DNA of 38,612 bases from Chloroflexota bacterium (GTDB lineage Bacteria; Chloroflexota; Dehalococcoidia; Lucifugimonadales; JACQTT01): assembly GCA_016210665.1 (NCBI GenBank), contig JACQTT010000083.1, positions 1 to 38,612 of the forward strand, written 5' to 3'. Made by a program: the position numbers and the translations under genes. The notes under the pieces are model-generated. The model saw nothing but the letters and a program-made list of their open reading frames with translations, was not told the origin of the DNA and did no database searches. This document shows positions 1-9,417 of the stretch, in pieces. Position 1 is the first letter of the stretch. Each line of letters opens with the position of its first letter.

Positions 1-519
1 AGACATAAAGGGATCATAGCCCAGCAGGCGCACCTGAAATCCCTGAGCCCTGCGAGCCACCTCCGATCCCACCCGGCCCAATCCCACGATGCCAAGGGTT
101 TTCCCTCGAACCTCTACCCCCGTAAAGGCGCTGCGGCGCCATTGCCCCTGTTTAAGGGAGACGTTTGCCTGGGGGATATTGCGATTCAGGGAGAGCAGAA
201 GGGCAATAGTGTGCTCAGCGGCGGCGATGATGTTGCCTGTCGGAGAGAAAACTACGGCGATACCCTTGCTAGTGGCTGCTTCCACATCTATGTTATCCAC
301 ACCCACCCCGGCTCGCCCCACTACCTGCAAGCTACGACCCGCCTCCAGGACCTCTCGATTAACCTTAGTCTCGCTTCGCACTATCAGGGCATCGTAGTCG
401 CCAATGATAGAGAGAAGCTCAGGTTGCTTAATGCCAAACTTGGTATCTACCTCTGCTTCGGCCCGGAGCAGCTCTACACCTGCATTATCTATGGGATCAG
501 AAACCAGAACGCGAGGCAT
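1..519 (-). CDS. serA: D-3-phosphoglycerate dehydrogenase, N-terminal part (3' end outside window)
   Basis: Reverse-strand translation from the ATG at 519 reads MPRVLVSDPIDNAGVELL...VVGRAGVGVDNIDVEAATSKGIAVVFSPTGNIIAAAEHTIALLLSLNRNIPQA...GKTLGIVGLGRVGSEVARRAQGF, typical SerA with the NAD-binding G-x-G-x-x-G. Not in the ORF track because it is open at the edge. Confidence 0.93.
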   Translation of the reverse strand, partial: MPRVLVSDPIDNAGVELLRAEAEVDTKFGIKQPELLSIIGDYDALIVRSETKVNREVLEAGRSLQVVGRAGVGVDNIDVEAATSKGIAVVFSPTGNIIAAAEHTIALLLSLNRNIPQANVSLKQGQWRRSAFTGVEVRGKTLGIVGLGRVGSEVARRAQGFQVRLLGYDPFMS

Positions 520-528
520 TAGTCCCTC

Positions 529-1638
529 TCACCTGCCGACTGCCGAGGGCTGAAAGCCTACCTTGGGCAGAGTTGCCTTAAGGCCGTCTAGCACCTGCTG
601 GATGTCATCGTATTCACAGTAACCCATGTGGCCTATGCGGAAGATCTTACCTTCCAGGCTCTGCTGGCCTCCCGCCATAACAACCCCACGCTGCTCATCC
701 ATTAGCTTTAGTAGCTGCTTGGCGTCCACTCCCTGGGGTATTTTTACGGCGGTTACCGTGTTAGATGCGACCTCCTCCCTTGGGAATATGGAAAGACCTA
801 AGCTTTTTGCTCCATCCCTGACCATCTGGCCCATTCGGGCTTGGCGCTTGAAAATGTTGGGCATCCCCTCGGCTAGAATCCTATCTAGTGCCACATCTAA
901 CCCATAATAGACCGAGACAGCGGGAGTCCAGGGGGTCTGGCCACGTTCATAGTAGTTTTTGGCCCTTTTCATATCAAAATAGTAGCGGGGTATTTTGGAT
1001 TGAGAGTAGGCCTTCCAGGCCTGTTCGCTGAAGCTGACGAAGGCCAGGCCGGGAGGAGTCATCCAGCCCTTTTGAGATCCGGTGACTACCACATCGCAGC
1101 GCCATTCGTCCACCGGCAGGGGGATAGAGCCTATGCTGCTGACGGCATCCACCAGGAGCAACTTGTCGAACTCCCCTTTAACCACTCCGGAGATGGCCTC
1201 CAGGTCATTGGTTACCCCCGTGGAGGTCTCGTTATGGGTAACCAGGACCGCCTTGATTTCGGGGTTATTTCTTAGAGCCTGCCGGATCTGGTCAGGGTCC
1301 GCCGCGGTACCCCAAGGAAAATCTAGCTTTATTACCTGGGCACCGTAAATCTGAGCACATTCTGCGAAACGATCGCCAAAATACCCAATGCTAACCACGA
1401 GAACCTTGTCCCCCGGAGAGAGGGTATTAACCACGGCCGCTTCCAGGCCACCGGTGCCAGAAGTGGTCAAGATTAGCAGGTCATTTTTGGTTTCAAATAT
1501 CTTCTTCAGTCGCTCGGTAATCTTAACGCTAAGCTCCTTAAACTCGGGACCCCTGTGGTTGATCATAGAATGCCCCATGGCCTCCAGAACGTCATCAGGA
1601 CAAGGAGTGGGGCCGGGAATACGCAGGTTCACCTTCAA
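529..1638 (-). CDS. Class V aminotransferase (serine-pyruvate / alanine-glyoxylate aminotransferase-like)
   Basis: TTSGTGGLEAAVVN, LVDAVSSIG and the PLP lysine context VTGSQKGWMTPPGLAF. Sits directly after serA. Confidence 0.9.
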   Translation of the reverse strand: MKVNLRIPGPTPCPDDVLEAMGHSMINHRGPEFKELSVKITERLKKIFETKNDLLILTTSGTGGLEAAVVNTLSPGDKVLVVSIGYFGDRFAECAQIYGAQVIKLDFPWGTAADPDQIRQALRNNPEIKAVLVTHNETSTGVTNDLEAISGVVKGEFDKLLLVDAVSSIGSIPLPVDEWRCDVVVTGSQKGWMTPPGLAFVSFSEQAWKAYSQSKIPRYYFDMKRAKNYYERGQTPWTPAVSVYYGLDVALDRILAEGMPNIFKRQARMGQMVRDGAKSLGLSIFPREEVASNTVTAVKIPQGVDAKQLLKLMDEQRGVVMAGGQQSLEGKIFRIGHMGYCEYDDIQQVLDGLKATLPKVGFQPSAVGR

Positions 1639-1761
1639 ACCTCCTAAGAATTCTCAACGTGCTTCTTTTGTGAATTTTACCACATCTACTTCAACAAGGT
1701 GTAAGGCCGCCAAACTGGCTTTTTATCTAAAGCTTACCCTTGTCCCAAGGAGTTAGATGTA

Positions 1762-2982
1762 TCAAAGGATGCGTGCTAAGTACTCCTCCTGAGAAACGAT
1801 TCTAAGGGAACGGCGTTTGCCTACTCTAAATTCACCAGGTTCTAGGACGATATAGTCGCCTGCTATTTTCTTTCCGTCCTTTTCTACTGCTCCCTCACCC
1901 ATAAGTCTTTTGGCATCGCTAATGCTCTTGGCCAGCTTAGTATCAACGAGGATTTGGCTGAGCCGTTTTTTCTCTGAATTTGCAAGAGATGGCAAAGGAT
2001 ATGTCATCACCTCATCTGGCTCTTCTTTTCTCTGTACTACACGTTCAAATTGGGATTCGGCTCGTGCTGACGCTTCAAAGTTGTGGAACTGGGTCACCAG
2101 CTCTCGGGCCAGACGCTTCTTAAGCTCCATGGGATTTACAGATCCATTGTCCATATCCTGCCGCATACTTGCCAACTCCTGGTTAGGCACGTCTGTGAGC
2201 AGCTCGAAGTAGTCCATGATCAGGCTGTCTGGAAGGGACATAGTCTTGCCGTAGATCTCGTAAGGCGGCTCGTCTATTCCTATGTAGTTGCCTAGGCTCT
2301 TGCTCATCTTCTGCACTCCGTCGGTCCCTGGGAGAAGGGGCATAAGGAAGCACTGCTGAGGGCGCTGGCCCATCATACCCTGGAGCTCCCTTCCCACCAG
2401 CAGGTTGAATTTCTGGTCTGTGCCCCCGAACTCTACATCCGACTGTATGGCAACCGAGTCGTATGCCTGTAGAAGGGGATACAATAACTCGGTGATGGCA
2501 ATGGGTCTCTGGGCCTTGAAGCGGGTGGCGAAGTCCTCCCGGGCCAAAAACTGGGCTACGGTAAATCTACTGGTAAGTCGAAAGACATCGGCCAGATTGA
2601 AGTTGCCGAACCACTCGCTCTGGCGGCGCAACTCGGTCTTCTCTGGGTCCACGACCTTGAAGAACTGCCGGAGGTAGGTCTGGGCATTGCGCTCCACCTC
2701 CTCATGGGAGAGCATCTTGCGGGTGGCGGACTGGCCGCTGGGGTCGCCGATCTGGGCGGTCCAGTCTCCCACTATGAGGATAACCTGGTGACCCAACTCC
2801 TGAAGCTGGCGTAGCTTCCTTAGCCCTACTACGTGTCCCAGGTGGATATCCGGACTGCTGGGGTCGAACCCCATCTTGAGGCGTAGAGGCTTCCCTTCTT
2901 GTAGAAGGTGAGTGAACTCCTCTTCTACAATGATTTCGGAGACGCCTCGTCGAACTATCTTGCTGAGCGACTTCTCGTCCAT
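1762..2982 (-). CDS. tyrS: Tyrosyl-tRNA synthetase; start probably at 2982 (MDEKSLSK...) rather than the ORF-track start at 3012
   Basis: FDPSSPDIHLGH (HIGH motif), KMSKSLGNYIG (KMSKS motif), C-terminal S4-like domain. The internal ATG at 2982 lies just past the ribF stop. Confidence 0.95.
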   Translation of the reverse strand: MDEKSLSKIVRRGVSEIIVEEEFTHLLQEGKPLRLKMGFDPSSPDIHLGHVVGLRKLRQLQELGHQVILIVGDWTAQIGDPSGQSATRKMLSHEEVERNAQTYLRQFFKVVDPEKTELRRQSEWFGNFNLADVFRLTSRFTVAQFLAREDFATRFKAQRPIAITELLYPLLQAYDSVAIQSDVEFGGTDQKFNLLVGRELQGMMGQRPQQCFLMPLLPGTDGVQKMSKSLGNYIGIDEPPYEIYGKTMSLPDSLIMDYFELLTDVPNQELASMRQDMDNGSVNPMELKKRLARELVTQFHNFEASARAESQFERVVQRKEEPDEVMTYPLPSLANSEKKRLSQILVDTKLAKSISDAKRLMGEGAVEKDGKKIAGDYIVLEPGEFRVGKRRSLRIVSQEEYLARIL

Positions 2983-2986
2983 GGCT

Positions 2987-3931
2987 CTACTGTTTGGATA
3001 CCCTTCGGTCAACTTCTCTCAGGATTCTCCTGGTCTGGCTCACGTCTATGGCTATCTGCTCTCTCAGGGCTTCTATTGAATTGAAAGCTAATTCACCCCT
3101 AAGGCGTCTAGCAAACTCAAGGCGGATATCCTGGTCGTATAAATCGCCTTGAAAGTCCAGGATATAGGCTTCGACAGTTCGTTCCCCAGGGCCGAAGGTA
3201 GGCCTGACACCGATGCTTGTAGCCGACTCGCGTCTCGTGCCGTTGATATAGGCCCAGGTGGCATATATTCCGTCTCCAGGGATGGCCCTTTCCGATGGCA
3301 CCTCCAGATTAGCTGTGGGAAATCCGAGTTGCCTTCCTCGACCCTCTCCAGAGCGAACCCTGCCTGTAAGCGCAAAATTACGCCCCAAGAGCTTAGAGAC
3401 GGTGACAACGTCACCCTCAACCAGGGTGCCTTTTATGATTGTGCTACTTACTGACAGATTACCCAAAGCTAGATGGGGTACAACGTGAACCGTAAATCCC
3501 ATCTCATTTCCCAGGGTAGTAAGCACCTGAACGTCTCCCTCTCTCTGATGGCCCATGGCGAAGTCGGGGCCCATGACCAGACCCTTCATCCCCAGATATT
3601 TTTGAAGCAGAGACACGAACTCTCTGGCCTTCAAGAAGGACAGGGGCAAATCAAATCTGATGGGAACCACCAGGTCCACGCCGGTTTCTTTTAGAAGCTG
3701 TAGTCGCTCCTCCACACTGCAAATGTAAACGATCTTCGTATCAGGCCGGAGGACTGTAAGAGGGTGGTTGTAAAAGGTAACCACGCCAGCGAGAAGATTA
3801 TGCTTTCGAGCCTCGCTCTTGACCTGTTCCAAGAGGTGGCGATGCCCCAAATGCACACCGTCGAAGACGCCCACAGTGAGGACAGTATCCCGATGGGGAT
3901 TAGACTGGGAAAGATCTCCGTGAACGCTCAT
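2987..3931 (-). CDS. ribF: Bifunctional riboflavin kinase / FAD synthetase
   Basis: TVGVFDGVHLGHRHLL and GRGRQLGFPTANLEVP motifs. Confidence 0.95.
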   Translation of the reverse strand: MSVHGDLSQSNPHRDTVLTVGVFDGVHLGHRHLLEQVKSEARKHNLLAGVVTFYNHPLTVLRPDTKIVYICSVEERLQLLKETGVDLVVPIRFDLPLSFLKAREFVSLLQKYLGMKGLVMGPDFAMGHQREGDVQVLTTLGNEMGFTVHVVPHLALGNLSVSSTIIKGTLVEGDVVTVSKLLGRNFALTGRVRSGEGRGRQLGFPTANLEVPSERAIPGDGIYATWAYINGTRRESATSIGVRPTFGPGERTVEAYILDFQGDLYDQDIRLEFARRLRGELAFNSIEALREQIAIDVSQTRRILREVDRRVSKQ

Positions 3932-4262
3932 CTCGGTGAAACTAAAGCGGACTTATTCTCTAATGAATACGTAAGCTATTGTAGTCAGGATACTATCACT
4001 CCCTTTATATAGCGTCAAGGGAAGTGGGCAAGACAGCAGACCTGTGTGACTGGTAGCTGCCTGCAACTCCTGACGGCCGTGGCAGGACTTCGCATCTTGA
4101 TGCTGGGGGTAATTTCAAGGTTTAGGTAGATAGGCTGCAGGCGATTCTATTACTAGATGTGGAACAATTAGGAGTAGGAGCTTTGGACTTGACTTGCGTG
4201 GATACCCATATATTATGTTATATAAATAATTAATTGGCGCTTTTAACGCGGGAGCATATTGA

Positions 4263-5537
4263 ATGGTGGATTTACCCAAAGTAAAAGATGTTGAAAAAAC
4301 AAAGACCTGGCAGGAGATAGACCTACGGATCCTTCTGACCAAGGGAGCTCGTTCTTTGGGAGCAGGTAGCCCAACAGACGCCGGCCTGTCCAGGATATCT
4401 ACTACCTCCGTAGCCAATCCCATTGTCCTGGCTGGAGGAGTTCCCGACCCGGCCACTTTGCCTGTTGATGACCTGCTTAAAGCGATTGGCCACGTTCTGA
4501 CTACCCATCCAGATGAGTCCCTGCGGTATGGAGGAGTTCACGGTTTTGACGGACTCCGCACCGCCCTGGCTGAGCGTCAGAGCAGGATAGAGGGGATTCC
4601 CCTGGTCCCCGAAAACTTCCTCATAGACAACGGCAGCGCTGGCGGCATAGATACTATATGTGACGCCTTTGTTGAATCTGGAGACGTTGTGATAGTCGAG
4701 TCCCCCACATTTTCCGGGTCTTTGCGGACAATCAAGGGCCATATGGCCGAGATTGCGCCAGTACCTCTGGATGACCAGGGTATAATGGTTGACAGAGTCG
4801 CCGAAGTCATAAGACGGACTGAAAAATCAGGCAAACGTGTAAAGCTCGTGTACACGATTAGCGACTTTCATAATCCTACTGGGGTGACTATGTCTCCAGA
4901 GCGGCGTTCAAACCTAGTAAGCCTGTGTGCTGAGCACCATGCTCTTATTGTCGAAGACGCTGCCTATTCTGACATCTACTTCGGTAGCCAACCGCCTGTC
5001 TCCCTATACACCCTGGCAGAAGGACAGGGGATCTTTAAGGTGGGTACATTTAGCAAACCCATCGCCACTGGGCTACGAATAGGTTGGGTTCAAGGGAGGC
5101 CAGACTACATTGAGGCGCTGGCTCAGGTACGCTTCGACATGGGCAACAGCCCATTGCTTCAGATGGCGCTGGCCAAATACGTTGCCTCTGGGATGCTGAA
5201 TACCCACTTAGAAAAGGTTCGTCCCCTCTATGCAGAAAAGTGCGAGACGCTGTGTAAGTCTTTGCGTGATCACTGTGCACAATACATCAGATTCAGAAAG
5301 CCCGAAGGCGGCTTTTTCCTCTGGGTTGAGTGTGTTGGACCTCAAGCCCAGGATGTTGCTCGCGAGGCTATAGAAGAGGGGATATTCTTTCCTTTAGGCG
5401 CAGCCTTTTTCTTCGGCCGCGAAGCGGACGATACTTCTCACATCCGACTCTCCTTCAGCACGGCGACATTAAAGGAGCTGTCTGAAGTAGGCCCAAGACT
5501 GAGAGCCGCTTTCGACCGGGCTATCGGTGAGCGATGA
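4263..5537 (+). CDS. PLP-dependent aminotransferase, class I/II fold (2-aminoadipate / MocR-type aminotransferase domain)
   Basis: AGGVPDPATLPVD, LRYGGVHGFDGLRTALAER, SDFHNPTGVTMS, GTFSKPIATGLRIGW (PLP lysine). Confidence 0.88.
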   Translation: MVDLPKVKDVEKTKTWQEIDLRILLTKGARSLGAGSPTDAGLSRISTTSVANPIVLAGGVPDPATLPVDDLLKAIGHVLTTHPDESLRYGGVHGFDGLRTALAERQSRIEGIPLVPENFLIDNGSAGGIDTICDAFVESGDVVIVESPTFSGSLRTIKGHMAEIAPVPLDDQGIMVDRVAEVIRRTEKSGKRVKLVYTISDFHNPTGVTMSPERRSNLVSLCAEHHALIVEDAAYSDIYFGSQPPVSLYTLAEGQGIFKVGTFSKPIATGLRIGWVQGRPDYIEALAQVRFDMGNSPLLQMALAKYVASGMLNTHLEKVRPLYAEKCETLCKSLRDHCAQYIRFRKPEGGFFLWVECVGPQAQDVAREAIEEGIFFPLGAAFFFGREADDTSHIRLSFSTATLKELSEVGPRLRAAFDRAIGER

Positions 5538-5575
5538 CACCTACCATATGGCCACATGGGGTTAGCTCAGGTCAG

Positions 5576-5683
5576 CCTCTCCCGACTTGTCGGGAGAGGG
5601 ATGGCCATATTGCCCTGGCAGGTCCTCTCCGCCTGCCGAGGTTCGACGGGCAGGTCTTCCCCCTCTCCTTGCAGGAGAGGGGG
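5576..5683. repeat. Intergenic palindromic repeat cluster: two strong hairpins
   Basis: CCTCTCCCGAC-TT-GTCGGGAGAGG (5576-5599) and CCCCCTCTCCT-TGC-AGGAGAGGGGG (5659-5683), both perfect 11-bp arms. Confidence 0.75.
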
Positions 5684-5819
5684 CCAGGGGGTGAGGTATA
5701 TGCTCCCAGAGGGGAAGTGCTCTCTGCAATGAGGCATCTATTTTTGTAAAGAACCAAGGAGACACAACACAAAGTTCAGTCGCCAAATCAATCTACACTT
5801 ATATTAGGAGGAGGAAACC

Positions 5820-6125
5820 ATGTACGGCAGCATATTTCGGATGAAGGTAAAGCCAGGCCAGGAGCAGAAGGTAATTGACCTGTTTAACGAATGGGATAAG
5901 GTGGAAAGGCCCAAGGTCAAAGGGGCGATTGCCGGATATGTTATGAAACCCGATAGTAAGTCTGGCGAGCTTATAGGCGTAGCCGTATTCCAGGATAAGG
6001 CCAGCTACCGGGCCAACGCCGAAAGGCCAGAGCAGGACCGTTGGTTTCGAAAGATGCGGGAGCACCTCCAGGCCGACCCCCAATGGGAAGACGGAGAATA
6101 CCTGAGAAGCCAACTCCCTCGTTAA
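5820..6125 (+). CDS. Small antibiotic-biosynthesis-monooxygenase-like (ABM/dimeric alpha-beta barrel) protein
   Basis: 101 aa, MYGSIFRMKVKPGQEQKVIDLFNEWDK...GYVMKPDSKSGELIGVAVFQDKASYRANAERPEQDRWFRKMREHL. Good SD (aggaggagg) upstream. Confidence 0.7.
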   Translation: MYGSIFRMKVKPGQEQKVIDLFNEWDKVERPKVKGAIAGYVMKPDSKSGELIGVAVFQDKASYRANAERPEQDRWFRKMREHLQADPQWEDGEYLRSQLPR

Positions 6126-6270
6126 GCCAGCGCGTGCGGCCCGGCCATTCTGGTGGCCCCTGATAGATGTCCATGGTCGGCTGGTGGGCATCAATGCCAG
6201 CAAGGCTGTGCTATGATTGTCGCGCAATGGGCGATATTGAGGCGGTTTGTGAAGCGTCATACTGCAAAAG

Positions 6271-6293
6271 TGCAGCCTAATCAATAGTTAGGC
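6271..6293. repeat. Left attC-like half-site / inverted-repeat arm flanking the DUF262 gene
   Basis: TGCAGCCTAATCAATAGTTAGGC. GTTAGGC fits the integron core GTTRRRY; AATCAATAGTTAGGC matches the reverse complement of 8042-8056 at 13/15. Confidence 0.45.
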
Positions 6294-6313
6294 AGGTACA
6301 GGAACGATAGCGA

Positions 6314-8014
6314 ATGGAGTACATCCCAATTCGAGTTAGCGACATAATCCGGCAAGTCAATCATGACATCTATCTCCCGGCTATACAGCGAGAGTTGGTA
6401 TGGAGCACGGATCGTATTGAACGGCTGTTTGATTCAATCATGGCTGATTTTCCCATTGGCTCGTTTCTCTTTTGGCTATTGGAGGAAAAGAACAAGGACG
6501 AGTGGCCAGTCTACGAGTTCATTCGAGATTTCGACGGAGAGTCCCCGCACAATCCGCCTGCGAACATGGCCGGAATCACGAAGGACATCAAGCTCGTCTT
6601 GGATGGCCAACAGCGCATTGCTTCGCTTCTCATCGGACTTCGGGGAAAATACCGTTACTTTCACTATCGTTGGAGAGAGACCCGTCTCTACCTGAACCTG
6701 TTAAAGCCGGCCGTGCCCAATGAGGATAATCCCGAAGAGCTGACCTACGGCTTCGCATTTCGAGAAAGTGCCGATCCGGACCCCAAAACGCCGCAGCTTT
6801 GGTACTTGGTGGGGCGGATTCTGAACTTCAATGACGCCGAGGATGCTAAGTCGGACATGAAGGCGCAACTGGCGAAGTTGCCAGAAGACCAGCAGGAGAA
6901 TGCCAACAAGTTGATCGGTCGTTTGCACAACCGCATTCATACGACTCTCGTCGGGAACTACTATCAGGAGAATTCGCAGGATTACGACAAGGTATTGCAG
7001 ATCTTTGTGCGGGCGAATGCGGCAGGGAAGCCCCTCGAATCCTCTGACCTTTTGCTCGCAACCGCAACTGCCAAGTGGGACAAGCTTGATGCACGCAGTG
7101 AAATCCACGCCTTCACCGATTCACTCAACGAGATCGGCAATAGATACGGTTTTGGTAAGGACTTCGTACTGAAAGCATGTCTGTTCCTTAGTGAGAACCT
7201 GCCCATCCAATACAAAGTCAAGAATTTCACGAAGAAAAACCTTCTCATAATCGAGGGGAATTGGGAGAACATCAAGAAGTCTCTGTCAGCAACAGTGCGG
7301 CTTATCTCTCGTTTTGGCTTTAATGAAAAGAACGTCGTCGCTCCCTTGGCACTGCTACCGATCGCTTTCTACATCATGAAACGCGGCAACTCGTCATTTG
7401 ATACGTCCTCTAAGACCGAAGATGCCGTTTCTCAGGTTGCTATCCGCAGGTGGTTCGTCTTTGCAACCCTCAAGAACGCATTCGGCGGTTCATCTGACAC
7501 TACGTTGACCGGGTTGCGGGAAGAGTTGAGTGATTGCAGCCCGATAACGCCGTTCCCCGCTGATCGCCTCTATAAATCACTCGAAATCGAGCCACGACTC
7601 GGAGACACTGAAATCGACCGCATCCTGGGATTTGGCTACCAAGGCCGGTACACAAACCTAGTCTTGTCATTGCTATACCCTGACCGTGATTGGAGGAATG
7701 CGGTTTTCCATGAGGACCATATCTTCCCGAAGTCTGAGTTCCAGTTGGGGGCATTGCAGAAGCGAGGTTACGACGAGGCAAAGATTCAAGCCTATATATC
7801 GAAGTACAATATGCTCGCCAACCTTCAGTTGCTCACTGACTCAGAGAACCTCTCGAAGAACGCCAGACCTTTTGACGAGTGGATTAAGACGCGAGACGCT
7901 CCGTACCTTAAAAGGCACTTAATCCCCGATCTCCCCAGCCTCGGGTTCGACTCCTTTGAGGAGTTCTCGAGGGCACGTACGGAATTAATCAAGACATCGT
8001 TGAAGAGGATGTAG
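6314..8014 (+). CDS. DUF262 (ParB/Srx-like) + DUF1524/HNH-type nuclease protein, GmrSD-like (candidate defence protein)
   Basis: N-terminus YLPAIQRELVWSTDRIERLFDSIMADFPIGSFLFW and LVLDGQQRIASLL (DUF262 DGQQR motif). C-terminus FHEDHIFPKSEF...KYNMLANLQLLTDSENLSKNARPFDEWI (HNH-like DUF1524 pattern). Confidence 0.88.
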   Translation: MEYIPIRVSDIIRQVNHDIYLPAIQRELVWSTDRIERLFDSIMADFPIGSFLFWLLEEKNKDEWPVYEFIRDFDGESPHNPPANMAGITKDIKLVLDGQQRIASLLIGLRGKYRYFHYRWRETRLYLNLLKPAVPNEDNPEELTYGFAFRESADPDPKTPQLWYLVGRILNFNDAEDAKSDMKAQLAKLPEDQQENANKLIGRLHNRIHTTLVGNYYQENSQDYDKVLQIFVRANAAGKPLESSDLLLATATAKWDKLDARSEIHAFTDSLNEIGNRYGFGKDFVLKACLFLSENLPIQYKVKNFTKKNLLIIEGNWENIKKSLSATVRLISRFGFNEKNVVAPLALLPIAFYIMKRGNSSFDTSSKTEDAVSQVAIRRWFVFATLKNAFGGSSDTTLTGLREELSDCSPITPFPADRLYKSLEIEPRLGDTEIDRILGFGYQGRYTNLVLSLLYPDRDWRNAVFHEDHIFPKSEFQLGALQKRGYDEAKIQAYISKYNMLANLQLLTDSENLSKNARPFDEWIKTRDAPYLKRHLIPDLPSLGFDSFEEFSRARTELIKTSLKRM

Positions 8015-8041
8015 GTGTGGCAAAGTATGGCATGTTCCCGT

Positions 8042-8061
8042 GCCTAACAATCGATTGCAGC
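8042..8061. repeat. Right attC-like half-site / inverted-repeat arm flanking the DUF262 gene
   Basis: GCCTAACAATCGATTGCAGC, 28 nt after the DUF262 stop. GCCTAAC fits RYYYAAC; it is inverted relative to 6279-6293. Confidence 0.45.
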
Positions 8062-8091
8062 GCAGGAAAATTACGGAATGGGCTTGATTCT

Positions 8092-9417
8092 TCAACTGCT
8101 CATCTCGCCCTCCAGGCGGTTGAAGACCAACCCCGTGGGCAGCTTGGGGTAGAAGAAGGTGGCTTTAGGGGGCAGGCGGTTACCCTGGCCCACCACCTCC
8201 TCGAAAAGCTTCAGCGGCAGCGGCCTGAGAAGGATGGCCATCTGCTGCTCCCCCTTCTGAACGGCCCTTACGGCTTCAACGGCGTCGTGGACAAAGGCTA
8301 ACTTTGTGCCAGCCTCATGCTCCCCCAGGACGGGGTTTAAGACCCGCTGGTGCAGGAGCCATGTATCGCACCTCTCCAGTGGCGGGGCCTCGGGGCCAGG
8401 AACGTGGGCATTTTTCAGCGTGAGCAGATAGCCCTTTCCCTTTCCTGAGACCAGCATGAAGCAGCCAAAAACCACGTCCCCTTGTGCCCTTCCCTGCAAC
8501 CCCTCCTCCAGCGTAGCGGCGATCCCCTCCGCCGACAGAGCTGTTAGCTGCAGCTCTTCCCACTCAAAGCGTTCGTTCATAAGGGCGCTGAGGGCCTTCT
8601 CTTCATGGCTGTTCAGACCACCTACCAGCCTATGATAGGGAAAAATAAGAAGGCCTGGGTCGTTCATGGAGATGAGGGTCATCATTACGAAGTTAGCCGT
8701 CGAGGCATCCGATTTTATCGCTCCAGAGGCACGCTGAAGATTACGATAGTTCAAGGCCGTTTCGTACCGGTGGTGCCCGTCGGCCAGATAGACGGGCCGA
8801 TCTGACAGGGCCTCATGGATGCCCCTCAATATGTCCTGGTTCTGGATCACCCATACCCGGTAGATGACTCCATCGCTGGACGCTCCAGCGGCTAGGGAGG
8901 GTTTTGTTCTTGCGGCGCTGAGAAGATGGGTTAGCGCCCCTCCCGAGTCGCTATACAGGGCCATGATGGGGCTGATATTGGCATGGCACGCCTTCATTAG
9001 CTCCAGCCGGTCCTTCTTTGGCGCCGAGGTAGTGTACTCGTGGGGAACGATAACCCCCTTCTCAAACTCCTCCAGCTTCACGCACGCGGTTAGTCCTGTC
9101 CTGACCCTTACCCGACCTCGGAAGTTGAACTCCTCCTCGATCAGGTACATGGCAGACGGGACATCTGGCACCAAGACTCCCTTGGCAAGCCAGCCCTTGA
9201 AGGTGTCAGCGGCACGGGTGTACCTGTTATGTTGGAGGGTGTCATTAGGAAGCTGCTCCGTCAACTCAAGTCGAACCGAGTTGAACGGACTCTTCTGGTA
9301 TAGCTCTCTCTGCTGAGCAGGAGATATAACGTCATAAGGTGGGCAGAGTAGCCGACTCAACTCTCCCACTACTGAAGGGTTATAGCGATAACCTGAAAAG
9401 GGTCTGATATCAACCAT
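8092..9417 (-). CDS. DUF1015 family protein
   Basis: VDIRPFSGYRYNP...LCPPYDVISPAQQRELYQKSPFNSVRLEL, YLADGHHRYETALNYR, FPYHRLV: characteristic DUF1015 motifs. Confidence 0.9.
   Translation of the reverse strand: MVDIRPFSGYRYNPSVVGELSRLLCPPYDVISPAQQRELYQKSPFNSVRLELTEQLPNDTLQHNRYTRAADTFKGWLAKGVLVPDVPSAMYLIEEEFNFRGRVRVRTGLTACVKLEEFEKGVIVPHEYTTSAPKKDRLELMKACHANISPIMALYSDSGGALTHLLSAARTKPSLAAGASSDGVIYRVWVIQNQDILRGIHEALSDRPVYLADGHHRYETALNYRNLQRASGAIKSDASTANFVMMTLISMNDPGLLIFPYHRLVGGLNSHEEKALSALMNERFEWEELQLTALSAEGIAATLEEGLQGRAQGDVVFGCFMLVSGKGKGYLLTLKNAHVPGPEAPPLERCDTWLLHQRVLNPVLGEHEAGTKLAFVHDAVEAVRAVQKGEQQMAILLRPLPLKLFEEVVGQGNRLPPKATFFYPKLPTGLVFNRLEGEMSS

Noticed and set aside
5534-5786. Small ORFs over the hairpin cluster
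   Set aside because: Translations derive from palindromic repeat DNA (PLAPSPARRGG-type) on both strands.
6120-6126. GTTAAGC also matches the GTTRRRY integron core
   Set aside because: It overlaps the ABM-like gene stop codon, has no paired RYYYAAC partner, and a 7-nt degenerate motif is expected by chance.
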